From Candidatus Opimibacter skivensis (lineage in GTDB: Bacteria > Bacteroidota > Bacteroidia > Chitinophagales > Saprospiraceae), in NCBI GenBank assembly GCA_016721905.1, contig JADKHH010000009.1:1-64000 (forward strand): 64,000 nt of DNA, in the 5' to 3' direction. Under the pieces are notes generated by a model. It was not told the origin of the DNA. It ran no database searches and saw only the letters and a program-made list of their open reading frames with translations. Shown piece by piece: positions 44,049 to 53,036 of this stretch. Position 1 is the stretch's first letter, and every line of letters starts with the position of its first letter. The position numbers and the translations under genes are program-made.

Positions 44049-44657
44049 ATGGAAGCCGAAAAGCCAAATCACGATCTCCTACTGCAGTCCCTCTCGGATG
44101 GGGATATGGCCGTGCTTGACCAGATTTACGATACCTACAGGGATGATTTCCTCCGATGGTCCAAATCCAGGTTTCAATCGGCCGACCGGGCTGACCTACT
44201 GGATGCCTGGCATGATACGATGATCATGTTTTATGAGCAGGTGCGGGACCGAAAACTGACCCATCTGACGTGTGAACTGAAGTCCTTCCTCTTCCTTATT
44301 GGGTACAGAAGGCTCATCCGGATACACAAAGCGGCGGAAAAAACGGATCTGGTAGATGAACTCAATGCTAATATTCAGATAGATGAAAGTATTAATACAT
44401 TGGAATCCGAAGAGATGGATAATGAGCGACGCACCCTGTTAATACAGGCCGTTGATGAACTGCCTGAACAAAGTCGCAGGATACTGATGCTGCGATTTGT
44501 CGAAGGCAAATCTGTATCTGATATCATGGAGACTATGGGCTATACCTCCGTCAATGCTGTAAGTGTGACGTTATCGAGATGCTTGAAAAAGCTCAAGGAT
44601 AGTATTGGTGAACGAATGGTGCAACAAAGAACATGGAAGAAAGAGATCAGATCCTGA
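44049..44657 (+). CDS. ECF-family RNA polymerase sigma factor
   Basis: 202 residues. Region 2 is visible as LDQIYDTYRDDFLRWSKSRF and LLDAWHDTMIMFYEQVRDR, the linker as ELKSFLFLIGYRRLIRIHK, and region 4 as ELPEQSRRILMLRFVEGKS with the helix-turn-helix DIMETMGYTSVNAVSVTLSR. Its end overlaps the anti-sigma-like gene by 25 bases, so the two are translated together. It likely drives this operon (sigma, anti-sigma, CHAT) from the conserved block at 43901. A truncated duplicate lies at 32220. Confidence 0.93.
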   Translation: MEAEKPNHDLLLQSLSDGDMAVLDQIYDTYRDDFLRWSKSRFQSADRADLLDAWHDTMIMFYEQVRDRKLTHLTCELKSFLFLIGYRRLIRIHKAAEKTDLVDELNANIQIDESINTLESEEMDNERRTLLIQAVDELPEQSRRILMLRFVEGKSVSDIMETMGYTSVNAVSVTLSRCLKKLKDSIGERMVQQRTWKKEIRS

Positions 44658-45547
44658 TAGAACGATACCTGGCCGGGGAGCTCACAGCAGCTGAGCGCCT
44701 GGATGTCGAACAGCGGGAAAAAGAAGATCCCTTGTTCCGGCAAGCGCTATTGGATTATTCGATAGCCCGAAAAGCCTTGCAATTGAAGCAAAGGGAGGAA
44801 TTAAAGCGGCGATTTGCCGAACGAGATACAATTCTGGATAAAAAAAAACCGGAAGTCCCCAGTCCGGGACGTAACCGTATTTATTGGATTTGGCTGGCGG
44901 CGGCTCTAGTCATAGCATTGGTGGTTTGGAAATTTCTTCTGTTGCCAGACAAAGCGGGTATACCATCAGCATCCGGCTCCAATGATTCTCTCGAGATAGC
45001 TTTGCCTCCGGCGGTCGGTTCGGATACCCTTATGGTTAGAGACTCAGGAAAGGTTAAGGAACACATCCCACCTACCCGGGAAAATAAACCCGATATGGCC
45101 GTAAAATCAAAAAAAGGGGGTGAACTTTTCGCAGCGTATTTCGAACCGTATACGGATGCCATGATGGACCCTACTACTCGGGGTGATGAAGAATTATCTC
45201 AGCTTCAAAAATATCAGAAGGCCTATTGGGATGGAGAATATCCAAAAGCAGTGGAGTTATTCCCGCAACTCACACCTGATGAGCAGGGAAATGATAATTA
45301 CAGATTTACGTATGCCAATGCTTTGCTGGAAACAGGGAAAACCAATCAGGCCATTTCCATCCTTGAATCTATCATTCAAAATAATCGGTCAAGGTATGTT
45401 GCCGAGGCCCATTTCGGATTGGCGATGTGCCAATTGCGTAAAGAAAATATTGCGCAGGCCAATGATTGGCTGATGCGCTATGTAAAACTTGATAAAGCCA
45501 GGAAAAAGGAACAAGCCAACGAAATCATATCTAAGCTCAAGGAGTAG
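44633..45547 (+). CDS. Membrane anti-sigma-like protein with periplasmic TPR region
   Basis: 304 residues. Residues 1-80 form a charged helical cytoplasmic domain (DQILIERYLAGELTAAERLD, FRQALLDYSIARKAL) typical of the N-terminal part of Bacteroidota anti-sigma factors without a zinc site. One helix follows (IWLAAALVIALVVWKFLL, ~85-105), then a linker and a C-terminal TPR-like region (YQKAYWDGEYPKAVELF, YANALLETGKTNQAISIL, AHFGLAMCQLRKENIAQAND). It overlaps the sigma gene. It should hold the sigma factor at the membrane and release it on a periplasmic signal, perhaps sensed by the TPRs. That role is inferred. Confidence 0.82.
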   Translation: MEERDQILIERYLAGELTAAERLDVEQREKEDPLFRQALLDYSIARKALQLKQREELKRRFAERDTILDKKKPEVPSPGRNRIYWIWLAAALVIALVVWKFLLLPDKAGIPSASGSNDSLEIALPPAVGSDTLMVRDSGKVKEHIPPTRENKPDMAVKSKKGGELFAAYFEPYTDAMMDPTTRGDEELSQLQKYQKAYWDGEYPKAVELFPQLTPDEQGNDNYRFTYANALLETGKTNQAISILESIIQNNRSRYVAEAHFGLAMCQLRKENIAQANDWLMRYVKLDKARKKEQANEIISKLKE

Positions 45548-45565
45548 GTAGTTGCATAACTGTTT

Positions 45566-48500
45566 ATGGTCACACCCAAAGCACCTATTATGTCAAGTCG
45601 AATATTGGTATTTTTTTTCCTTCAACTGAGTTGGCTCGTTGTGAACGCACAAACTGCGGAAAAAGATAGTGTTGAAACAGAGGTCAAGCAACTCATAGAT
45701 CAGGGAGGCGCAATGATCAACCGTAGACAACTTGACAGTGCGCTGGTACTATTGAAATATACATTGGACTACACAAAACGTGAATTGGGAGAAGATCATT
45801 TATTAGCGGGGGACATTGCCCATACCCTTGGATATGTGCGCATGGTACAAGAGCAACAAGATGAAGCTAAATCCTACTATCTGGAAGCATTACGTATAAG
45901 GCGAATAAATTACTTACCACCTAACGCCTCCCTGGCCGTTACCCTCAACGGACTTGGCCTCATGTATGAATATGAAGGAGAATATGCGCTGGCTGAAGCT
46001 CATTACATCGATGCACGCACCAATTGGGAAGGCGCATTTGGCAGGGATTACTATCGGTGCAGTTGGGCTCAACACAACCTTGGCAAACTATACAACAGAA
46101 TAGGTCGTGATCAGGAAGGCGTGGAATGCCTGACAGAAGCACTTCGTGTTAAACAGGCAAATTTATCGGTAGACGATCCCGATATAGGGCAAACGCTGGT
46201 GGTTCTTTCCGGTGCTTATTATCAACTTGGTGATTTTGCAGGCTATGAGGCAACTGCCCTTAGGGCCTCGGAAATTTGGAAAAAGCAAAAAGGGGCTAAT
46301 GATTTATTGTACTACTGGTCCAGACATAATCTGGCCTTACTTCAGGAGCGACTGGGAAATTATGAAATGGCTACTTCCCTTGCCAAAGAAGCTTTAGCGG
46401 GAAAAATTACCATTTATGGTCCTTATCATCAGGATGTTGCCAGCACGTTAACATTGCTCTCAGCTATTTTTGGAGGTACGCTTCAATATGACTCTGCAAA
46501 TTATTATTTGCAACAAGCAAAGGGTATATATGAGATGCAGCAGCAGTATTCTCTCGAATATGCCTGGGTGCTTAACAACCTGGGACTTAATGCATGCTAC
46601 CAGGGAAATTACGATCAGGCATTTGATTATCTGGGCTCGGCGTTGGAACTTAAAAAATCACTTATCGGCATTGAAAGTACGGACTACAGCTCCACCCTGC
46701 TGAATTATACCAGGACACTGATCTACAAAAATCAATTAGATACCGCAATGCTTCTCCTGGAGCAGCAAAAATTATTTTATGAACAGCGGGACATCACCCG
46801 TAACGAAAATTATATCACTTGCCTTGATCTGTTAAGTCTTGTGCAGATAAAATTGTCCGAACCTGAAACCGCATTTCACACTACACAGCTCATCAATCAT
46901 CACTACAGGGAATCCATCCCGATCATTTCCGGATATACTTCAGAAAATGAACTATTTGCATATTTACAAACCGCTGAATATTATCTGGACAAGTATCTAT
47001 CGCTTGCCTTTCATTCCCCTCACCTGAATGATGTTGACCGAAATGATATTTCAGATCAGGTATTGTTTTTCAAAGGGTTTCTATTGGATAAGTATATTGA
47101 AATCCGAAACCAGGTACAATGGGACTGCGGCTCACTTCGATTGTATCATGATCTTAATGTGCAGAAGAAATTATTGGCCAAACAGCTAGTTAAACTTCCG
47201 GCAGAGCGGCAGGATACAAAATCCATCGAAGATGAAATTGGTTCGCTTGAAAGAGCATTGTCGCAAAAAGTAACCTTACCAAACGTTCATGCAGGTGAGA
47301 CCGCAAAAATCCGTAAGGTTCTTAAATCAGATGAAGTCGCCCTTGAATTTGTGGAATACAAGTACTTCATGCCCGACTTTAAGGATAGTACCTACTACAG
47401 TGCCATCCTGATACACCCGTCCCTTGCGTCTCCGGTATTAATTCCTTTGTTCGAATCCCGTAAGCTGGCTCAATATGTGACTGACACCTTGAGAAATCGC
47501 AGTGATTATGCGAATCAGCTCTATACAAAGGATGGTCACAGCCTGTATGATTTAATCTGGGCACCTATTGCACCCTATTTGCAAGATGTTAAAACCATCT
47601 ATTTTTCTTCAAGTGGATTATTACATCTCATCAATCTCAATGCAATACCCACTGCCGGGAATAAGATTCTGGCAGATGAATATGATCTTGTGCAGTTGAT
47701 TACAACAAGTCAGTTATTGCTTACGAACGACCCGTTTTCTACAACGCCTGAATGTACTCTGATGGGTGGAATAAATTATGAATTTGACACCACGCAATAC
47801 AATTCCAATACCATTAATGAGTCTGTAATGGTTCAGGAAGGGTTTACAATAAATGATTTACCCGAACCGGATCCAATACTTCGTGGCAAAGTCTGGACGT
47901 ATCTCAAGGGTTCGGATGCAGAAATAGATCAGATATTCCCTCTCTTCGGGGAAGCAGGACTGGAGGCCATCGCATGGAAAGGATACGCGGCAACCGAAGA
48001 GCAATTTAAAAACTTAAGCAGGTCAAAAGACAGACCGAATTCTCCACGTATTATTCATTTATCTACACACGGCTATTTTTATCCAAATCTATATGAACCT
48101 ACAACTACTGCCTTGCCTGGCAACTTGCAACATACCATTAAGTCGGCTGACAATCCGCTGATCCGTTCCGGGCTCATCCTTGCAGGAGGAAATTATGCAT
48201 GGCAAAAAGGTGAACCCTTTCGCCCGTGGATGGAGGATGGAATTCTGACCGCTTATGAAATCGTTCCAATGGATTTGAGTAACACCGAACTTGTGGTGTT
48301 ATCCGCCTGTGAATCCGGGCTTGGAGACATTGATGGCAATGAAGGTGTGTATGGATTGCAGCGTGCCTTTAAAATTGCCGGAGTGCGCTATATCATCATG
48401 TCGTTGTGGCAGGTGCCTGATGCCGCGACTGTTGAATTGATGACGCGCTTTTATACCCACTTGCTAAAACACCATCAGCCTGTGCGCACATCACTCTTGC

Positions 48501-48571
48501 AGGCCCAAAAAGAAATGAGAACCGATGGGTATGATCCTTATGAATGGGCAGGATTTGTCCTGATCGAATAA
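45566..48571 (+). CDS. Exported TPR-CHAT protease 1
   Basis: 1001 residues from 45566; the more likely start is the ATG at 45590 (MSSRILVFFFLQLSWLVVNA), which makes a clean signal peptide ending NAQ. Residues ~40-560 are tetratricopeptide repeats of the Kinesin-light-chain type (LAGDIAHTLGYVRMVQEQQD, VLNNLGLNACYQGNYDQAFD). The C-terminal ~330 residues are a CHAT caspase-like domain with catalytic His in RIIHLSTHGYFYP (near residue 834) and Cys in VVLSACESGLGD (near 914), then LQRAFKIAGVRYIIMSLWQV. It starts 18 bases after the anti-sigma-like gene, so it is in the sigma operon. Both dyad residues are present, so it is probably an active cysteine protease in the periplasm or outside. Substrate unknown; a neighbouring secreted protein is a candidate. 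Confidence 0.9.
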   Translation: MVTPKAPIMSSRILVFFFLQLSWLVVNAQTAEKDSVETEVKQLIDQGGAMINRRQLDSALVLLKYTLDYTKRELGEDHLLAGDIAHTLGYVRMVQEQQDEAKSYYLEALRIRRINYLPPNASLAVTLNGLGLMYEYEGEYALAEAHYIDARTNWEGAFGRDYYRCSWAQHNLGKLYNRIGRDQEGVECLTEALRVKQANLSVDDPDIGQTLVVLSGAYYQLGDFAGYEATALRASEIWKKQKGANDLLYYWSRHNLALLQERLGNYEMATSLAKEALAGKITIYGPYHQDVASTLTLLSAIFGGTLQYDSANYYLQQAKGIYEMQQQYSLEYAWVLNNLGLNACYQGNYDQAFDYLGSALELKKSLIGIESTDYSSTLLNYTRTLIYKNQLDTAMLLLEQQKLFYEQRDITRNENYITCLDLLSLVQIKLSEPETAFHTTQLINHHYRESIPIISGYTSENELFAYLQTAEYYLDKYLSLAFHSPHLNDVDRNDISDQVLFFKGFLLDKYIEIRNQVQWDCGSLRLYHDLNVQKKLLAKQLVKLPAERQDTKSIEDEIGSLERALSQKVTLPNVHAGETAKIRKVLKSDEVALEFVEYKYFMPDFKDSTYYSAILIHPSLASPVLIPLFESRKLAQYVTDTLRNRSDYANQLYTKDGHSLYDLIWAPIAPYLQDVKTIYFSSSGLLHLINLNAIPTAGNKILADEYDLVQLITTSQLLLTNDPFSTTPECTLMGGINYEFDTTQYNSNTINESVMVQEGFTINDLPEPDPILRGKVWTYLKGSDAEIDQIFPLFGEAGLEAIAWKGYAATEEQFKNLSRSKDRPNSPRIIHLSTHGYFYPNLYEPTTTALPGNLQHTIKSADNPLIRSGLILAGGNYAWQKGEPFRPWMEDGILTAYEIVPMDLSNTELVVLSACESGLGDIDGNEGVYGLQRAFKIAGVRYIIMSLWQVPDAATVELMTRFYTHLLKHHQPVRTSLLQAQKEMRTDGYDPYEWAGFVLIE

Positions 48572-48612
48572 TACAGTATACGGCATTAAAAATTAAATAG
48601 AAGCAGAAAATC

Positions 48613-49374
48613 ATGGTGCAGTTTCGAATGTTGAATACGCTCGTATTGTGTATGGTTCTATGTCTTTTTTCATCCCAGCACCTGACAAGTCAACAGCAGG
48701 GTGAATATCCAACGTTATCCAATTTTGACCAGGTTACGTTCAGTCAGCAATACGAAGCGCAAATAGCCTATTCACTTGCTGAGGAGCCCTTTGGCAGTGC
48801 CTATGCTTCATGGTGTGAAGCATGGGTAAAACATATTTATTCTACGCCGTGCGACCAAAATCCACTTGCTATAACAACAGAAAATCGAAATGACCCCGAC
48901 CAAGAGGGTCCTGTATTCTTCTTAGCCGGAACCCTGGGTGGAACAATTGAAAGGACGGCTACCATTTCAGCGGACCAAGGGATTTTCTTTCCTGTGTTGA
49001 ACTATGTGGCTACCTATCCATGTCCTTATGCGGGATTTAAACCCGCACCAGGTCAATCCCTTAAAGATTTTCTGATGCGCAAGGCCATGGAGATGGTTGA
49101 CCAGGGCACACTAATTTCCGTAACACTAGATGATAGGCGTATCACTGACCTCTTACCTTATCGGGTTACGACAGACTTATTCTACTTCAATGCCCTTCCC
49201 GAACTCATCTGCCTCGATGCCTGCGTTACAGGTGAACTTCAGCCAGCACTGGCCGATGGATACTGGATCATGCTGCGTCCATTGTCTCCGGGGCGACATA
49301 AATTACAGTACAAGGCTTCTTATCCTAAAGTAGGGTGGGTGATGGATGTGATGTATTTGCTGAATGTTGAATAG
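48613..49374 (+). CDS. Secreted protein of unknown function, paralogue A
   Basis: 253 residues with a signal peptide (MLNTLVLCMVLCLFSSQHLT). It is a paralogue of the lipoprotein at 55746-56456. Shared motifs are GPVFFLAGTLGGTIERTATI, the FFPVLNYVATYPC core, SLKDFLMRKAMEMVDQ, LPYRVTTDLFYF and LADGYWIMLRPLSPGRH. Conserved Trp/Cys near the start (SWCEAWVKHIYSTPC) correspond to WTTIWWQHVL in the paralogue. The fold looks compact and beta-rich; no known family recognised. It follows the first CHAT gene by 41 bases, probably in the same operon. Confidence 0.82.
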   Translation: MVQFRMLNTLVLCMVLCLFSSQHLTSQQQGEYPTLSNFDQVTFSQQYEAQIAYSLAEEPFGSAYASWCEAWVKHIYSTPCDQNPLAITTENRNDPDQEGPVFFLAGTLGGTIERTATISADQGIFFPVLNYVATYPCPYAGFKPAPGQSLKDFLMRKAMEMVDQGTLISVTLDDRRITDLLPYRVTTDLFYFNALPELICLDACVTGELQPALADGYWIMLRPLSPGRHKLQYKASYPKVGWVMDVMYLLNVE

Positions 49375-49645
49375 ATGTATAATAAGAAAAATGAAGTATC
49401 GTATTAAACCTAAAAAGTTATTTTGATCGATATTAATTTAGTGCGGGAAAAGTGATGAAATGATGGGTTGGAGACGGTTTATTGGGCGGGATTTGTGCTC
49501 GTGGAGTAACCCCTTTGTTATACATCACTGTGTATAAGCCAAACCTGGATATTATGCTGGAAGAGAAACATTTTATAAACATTGTATAATCTAAATCAAC
49601 TTATTTATTTGAAATAATTGAATCTACTTTCAAAGTTTCTTTCAA

Positions 49646-52600
49646 ATGAAAATCTGCAGCTTTATGAAAAAAGCACCTATACCAACCAGGAGTTTAAGAT
49701 TTATCCTACCAGTGCTTGTCCTCGCCCATGTCACCACTATCCTTGGACAAAAGGTAGATTCCATCAGAATTACTCAACAAACCGATAGCCTTGTAAAGAT
49801 TTATGCCAAGAATATTTTAAATGGCATAGAACTTGAAAACACCATTGCCATCTTTGATAGCATGAGAGAACTAGTCGAATTGACCATCGGAAAATGTAAT
49901 TGGGCTTATGTTAAATGTAATTTTTGGTCAGCTGAAGGTCTTATCAATTTAGGTCGCTATTGGGAAGCCGAAATTAAATATACAGAAACCAAAACTTTAC
50001 AGGAGCAATGTGTAGGGACCAAATGGATTTATGGACAAGTTCTATTTGGTCTTGAGTTTATCTATGAAGAGACAAATCGATTAGCACTGGCCGAAAAGAC
50101 AATGCTCGCGCACAATGAGTATTTCAAAACATGGAAACGACCTTACTTTGACATAGCCATTAACGCCGTAACCCTTGGGCGCCTTTATCGCAGAATGGGC
50201 TATTATAAAGAATCTAAAGTACAACACCTCAGGGCAGATTCTATATTCAAAGCAAATCAAGACTCCTTAAGCAACCAGTATATTCTCCATTTAATTGAAT
50301 TTGGAAATCTATATAGATACACCAACGATTTGGATACTGCAAAAGCCTATTTACAAAAAGCTTTACAAATATCAGAGATACCAGTTCCAGATAGATTGCG
50401 ATTTAAAATGGGAGTCTTAAGTTCAATAGCGACCGTCTATGGAGAGCTTGGGGACTATAGAAACGAAGAGATTACAATGCTTGAATATCTGGGATCAATG
50501 GAGCAGATTTTCGGCAAAGACAGTTATCCATATGCTATTGCATTAAACCAGTATGCCTACTTTCTGATGCGAATGGGTCGGTATGCAGAAAGCAGAAACA
50601 TATTGAATGAAGCGCAATCCATAATGGAATCAGCGGGATATACTGAAATTGATATTTATGCAGAAATACTTCTGACCACTAATGAAGTTTTAGCCAACAT
50701 CAATCCGGAACTTGAAAAACCAGAAGATTATTACAGGGCAAGGGACATCCTTCTAAAAAGGCTTGGGCCACAAAGCCAACAATATGCTAATTCCTTACTT
50801 TATATCATGAATTATCTCTTGCGAACTGAAAATTTCAAGGAGGCTGAAGCGTTGATAGAAGAGGTAAAGCAAGTACTAACTGCAATTGAAGGACAAAAGG
50901 GCCGTGGCCTGGCTAAGGTAGCTCAAAACTCAGCGTGGTGTAATTTAGGAATGTCCCACTATGAACAAGCCCTGGCAGATGTGATCAACGCCAAGTCAAT
51001 TGTATATCAAATCCTGAGTGACAAGCACACCTGGTATATTGATCTATTAGCTCTTGAAGCAGAAATACGCCGTTATACCGGAGATAGGGATCTGCAGTAC
51101 GCCATTATAAAACAATACACCGAAGAAGATAAAGCATTGATCAATTCATCAATCACTTATCTGACAGAAGAAGAGCTTTCTGATTATATAACGGTATTTG
51201 AAGAAAGGCTTAATCTCACAAATAGATTAGTCTCGCTGGATATCAATCAAAAAAATGAATTGGTTGCCATTGCTTATGATCAGGCTTTGTTCTACAAAGG
51301 TGTGATCTTATATTCTGTTATGAAGTGGCGAAGCCTTATGAACGCGGAAAAAATAAAATCCCCGGACTTGAGCGAAAAACAAATAGTCTTACGCCAATTA
51401 AACAGCCGATATTTTAATGCAATCCTGGCCAAGGACACTGTTCTAGTGGAGGAACTGAACAGAAAGACAAAAGCTATGCATAAAGAGATCATGAACGAAT
51501 ATGCTATCAATTTGAATTTGCCCAACCCATCCTATAAAGAAGTTATACAACATCTGGATAAAGATGCTGCCGCCATCGAGTTTGTCGAATATGACAGTCA
51601 ATCCGCTTCCAGAATAAATAAGCGAATGCTAGGAGCGCTCATATTAACCCAAAATTCGGTTAATCCTGATTTTATCGAATTGTGTGCACAAGATACGCTG
51701 GCCTCAATGTTGATGGCTAAGGGTATGAATAAATCTGAAAGCATCAATACACTGTATGAAGCTGATGCTTCTATTCATTCGTCAGCCTATGAGCTCTTTT
51801 GGAGGCCACTTGAACCTTACCTCAAATCGAAGAAAAAGGTTTTTGTCTCAAAATCAGGAATTTTGCACCGTATAAATATAGGGGCCATGCAGGTGAATAA
51901 AAATAAAACAATAGCAGATCAATACACTATTGTAAATGTGAATAGTACCCGGGATATCCTCAACTGGCAAGACAATAAATTTGACAATATTACAGGATTA
52001 TTAGTAGGTGGCATCTCATATGATTTGAACCCAATTGATAGTACTGCCAGCGTTAATGATATCAGTATGGCCAGCAATAGCCATGATAGTGAACTTCGTG
52101 GATTGATGCACCCATCGGAAGATTGGACATCATTACCAGGAACCATACATGAAATAGATGCTATATCTAAATTACTAAGTTCGAAAGGATTTAATTACAC
52201 TGTTTTTGAAGACACGGCAGCAACAGAATTAAAGATTAAAGAAGTTGGTAACAAATCACCAGAGGAAACATCACCAACATTAATCCATTTTTCTACCCAT
52301 GGCTATTTCTTCCCGGATAAAAAGGAAGTTACGTCATCAGCAATATGGAAGAACGAGGATCCCATATTCAAAACTTCAGAGCATCCCCTGATCCGCTCTG
52401 GCCTCATCCTCGCCGGAGGGAATTATGCCTGGAAGCATGGACATCCCTTTAAGCCGGGTATGGAAGACGGAATACTTACAGCGTATGAAATTAGCCAGAT
52501 GGATCTCAGTAATACGGAATTGGTTGTCCTTTCTGCATGTGAAACCGGTCTGGGGGATATCAAAGGGAATGAAGGCGTATATGGATTACAACGTGCTTTT

Positions 52601-52801
52601 AAAATCGCGGGAGTAAAGAATTTGATCATGTCCCTTTGGAAAGTGCCGGATGCCGCTACAGCAGAACTCATGATCTCGTTTTATAAACACTGGCTCGAAG
52701 ATAAGATGACGATACGTCAAGCTTTATACACAGCACAGAAAGAATTGAGGGATGATGGATTTGAGCCCTTCTACTGGGCCGGGTGGGTACTGGTGGAATA
52801 A
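49646..52801 (+). CDS. Exported TPR-CHAT protease 2
   Basis: 1051 residues with an N-terminal signal (FILPVLVLAHVTTILGQ). Residues ~50-600 are TPR-like helices (LGRYWEAEIKYTETKTLQEQ, YANSLLYIMNYLLRTENFKE). The CHAT domain occupies the C-terminal third with His in TLIHFSTHGYFFPD (near residue 885) and Cys in VVLSACETGLGDI (near 965), followed by LQRAFKIAGVKNLIMSLWKV. It is a paralogue of the protein at 45566: the catalytic halves agree closely while TPR halves diverge, which suggests one protease type with two sensor specificities. It has its own 270-base upstream spacer and ends at a long hairpin (52837). Confidence 0.9.
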   Translation: MKICSFMKKAPIPTRSLRFILPVLVLAHVTTILGQKVDSIRITQQTDSLVKIYAKNILNGIELENTIAIFDSMRELVELTIGKCNWAYVKCNFWSAEGLINLGRYWEAEIKYTETKTLQEQCVGTKWIYGQVLFGLEFIYEETNRLALAEKTMLAHNEYFKTWKRPYFDIAINAVTLGRLYRRMGYYKESKVQHLRADSIFKANQDSLSNQYILHLIEFGNLYRYTNDLDTAKAYLQKALQISEIPVPDRLRFKMGVLSSIATVYGELGDYRNEEITMLEYLGSMEQIFGKDSYPYAIALNQYAYFLMRMGRYAESRNILNEAQSIMESAGYTEIDIYAEILLTTNEVLANINPELEKPEDYYRARDILLKRLGPQSQQYANSLLYIMNYLLRTENFKEAEALIEEVKQVLTAIEGQKGRGLAKVAQNSAWCNLGMSHYEQALADVINAKSIVYQILSDKHTWYIDLLALEAEIRRYTGDRDLQYAIIKQYTEEDKALINSSITYLTEEELSDYITVFEERLNLTNRLVSLDINQKNELVAIAYDQALFYKGVILYSVMKWRSLMNAEKIKSPDLSEKQIVLRQLNSRYFNAILAKDTVLVEELNRKTKAMHKEIMNEYAINLNLPNPSYKEVIQHLDKDAAAIEFVEYDSQSASRINKRMLGALILTQNSVNPDFIELCAQDTLASMLMAKGMNKSESINTLYEADASIHSSAYELFWRPLEPYLKSKKKVFVSKSGILHRINIGAMQVNKNKTIADQYTIVNVNSTRDILNWQDNKFDNITGLLVGGISYDLNPIDSTASVNDISMASNSHDSELRGLMHPSEDWTSLPGTIHEIDAISKLLSSKGFNYTVFEDTAATELKIKEVGNKSPEETSPTLIHFSTHGYFFPDKKEVTSSAIWKNEDPIFKTSEHPLIRSGLILAGGNYAWKHGHPFKPGMEDGILTAYEISQMDLSNTELVVLSACETGLGDIKGNEGVYGLQRAFKIAGVKNLIMSLWKVPDAATAELMISFYKHWLEDKMTIRQALYTAQKELRDDGFEPFYWAGWVLVE

Positions 52802-52836
52802 GCATAGAGCATAGGGCATAGCGTTTACTTTGTCCG

Positions 52837-52891
52837 AGAGAATAGAAAAGGTACGGACAGGACGCGTCCTGTCCGTACCTTTCTATTCTCT
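52837..52891. terminator. Long GC-rich hairpin terminator
   Basis: AGAGAATAGAAAAGGTACGG continuing to GACAGGAC (52837-52863) pairs with GTCCTGTCCGTACC then TTTCTATTCTCT (52866-52891) almost perfectly. A further partial right arm GTCCTGTCCGTACTCTTTTT (52901-52920) supplies a T-tract. It lies 36 bases after the second CHAT gene. Confidence 0.8.
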
Positions 52892-53036
52892 GACACACCC
52901 GTCCTGTCCGTACTCTTTTTACTATGCTAAGACACACCTTCCTCTATTGCTAAGATTTCCATAGGTATATGTATTGATGTAGGATTCTTTCTTCTTGAAA
53001 CCTTCAGGGAATGCCTGATGCAAATCCTCATCTGTC

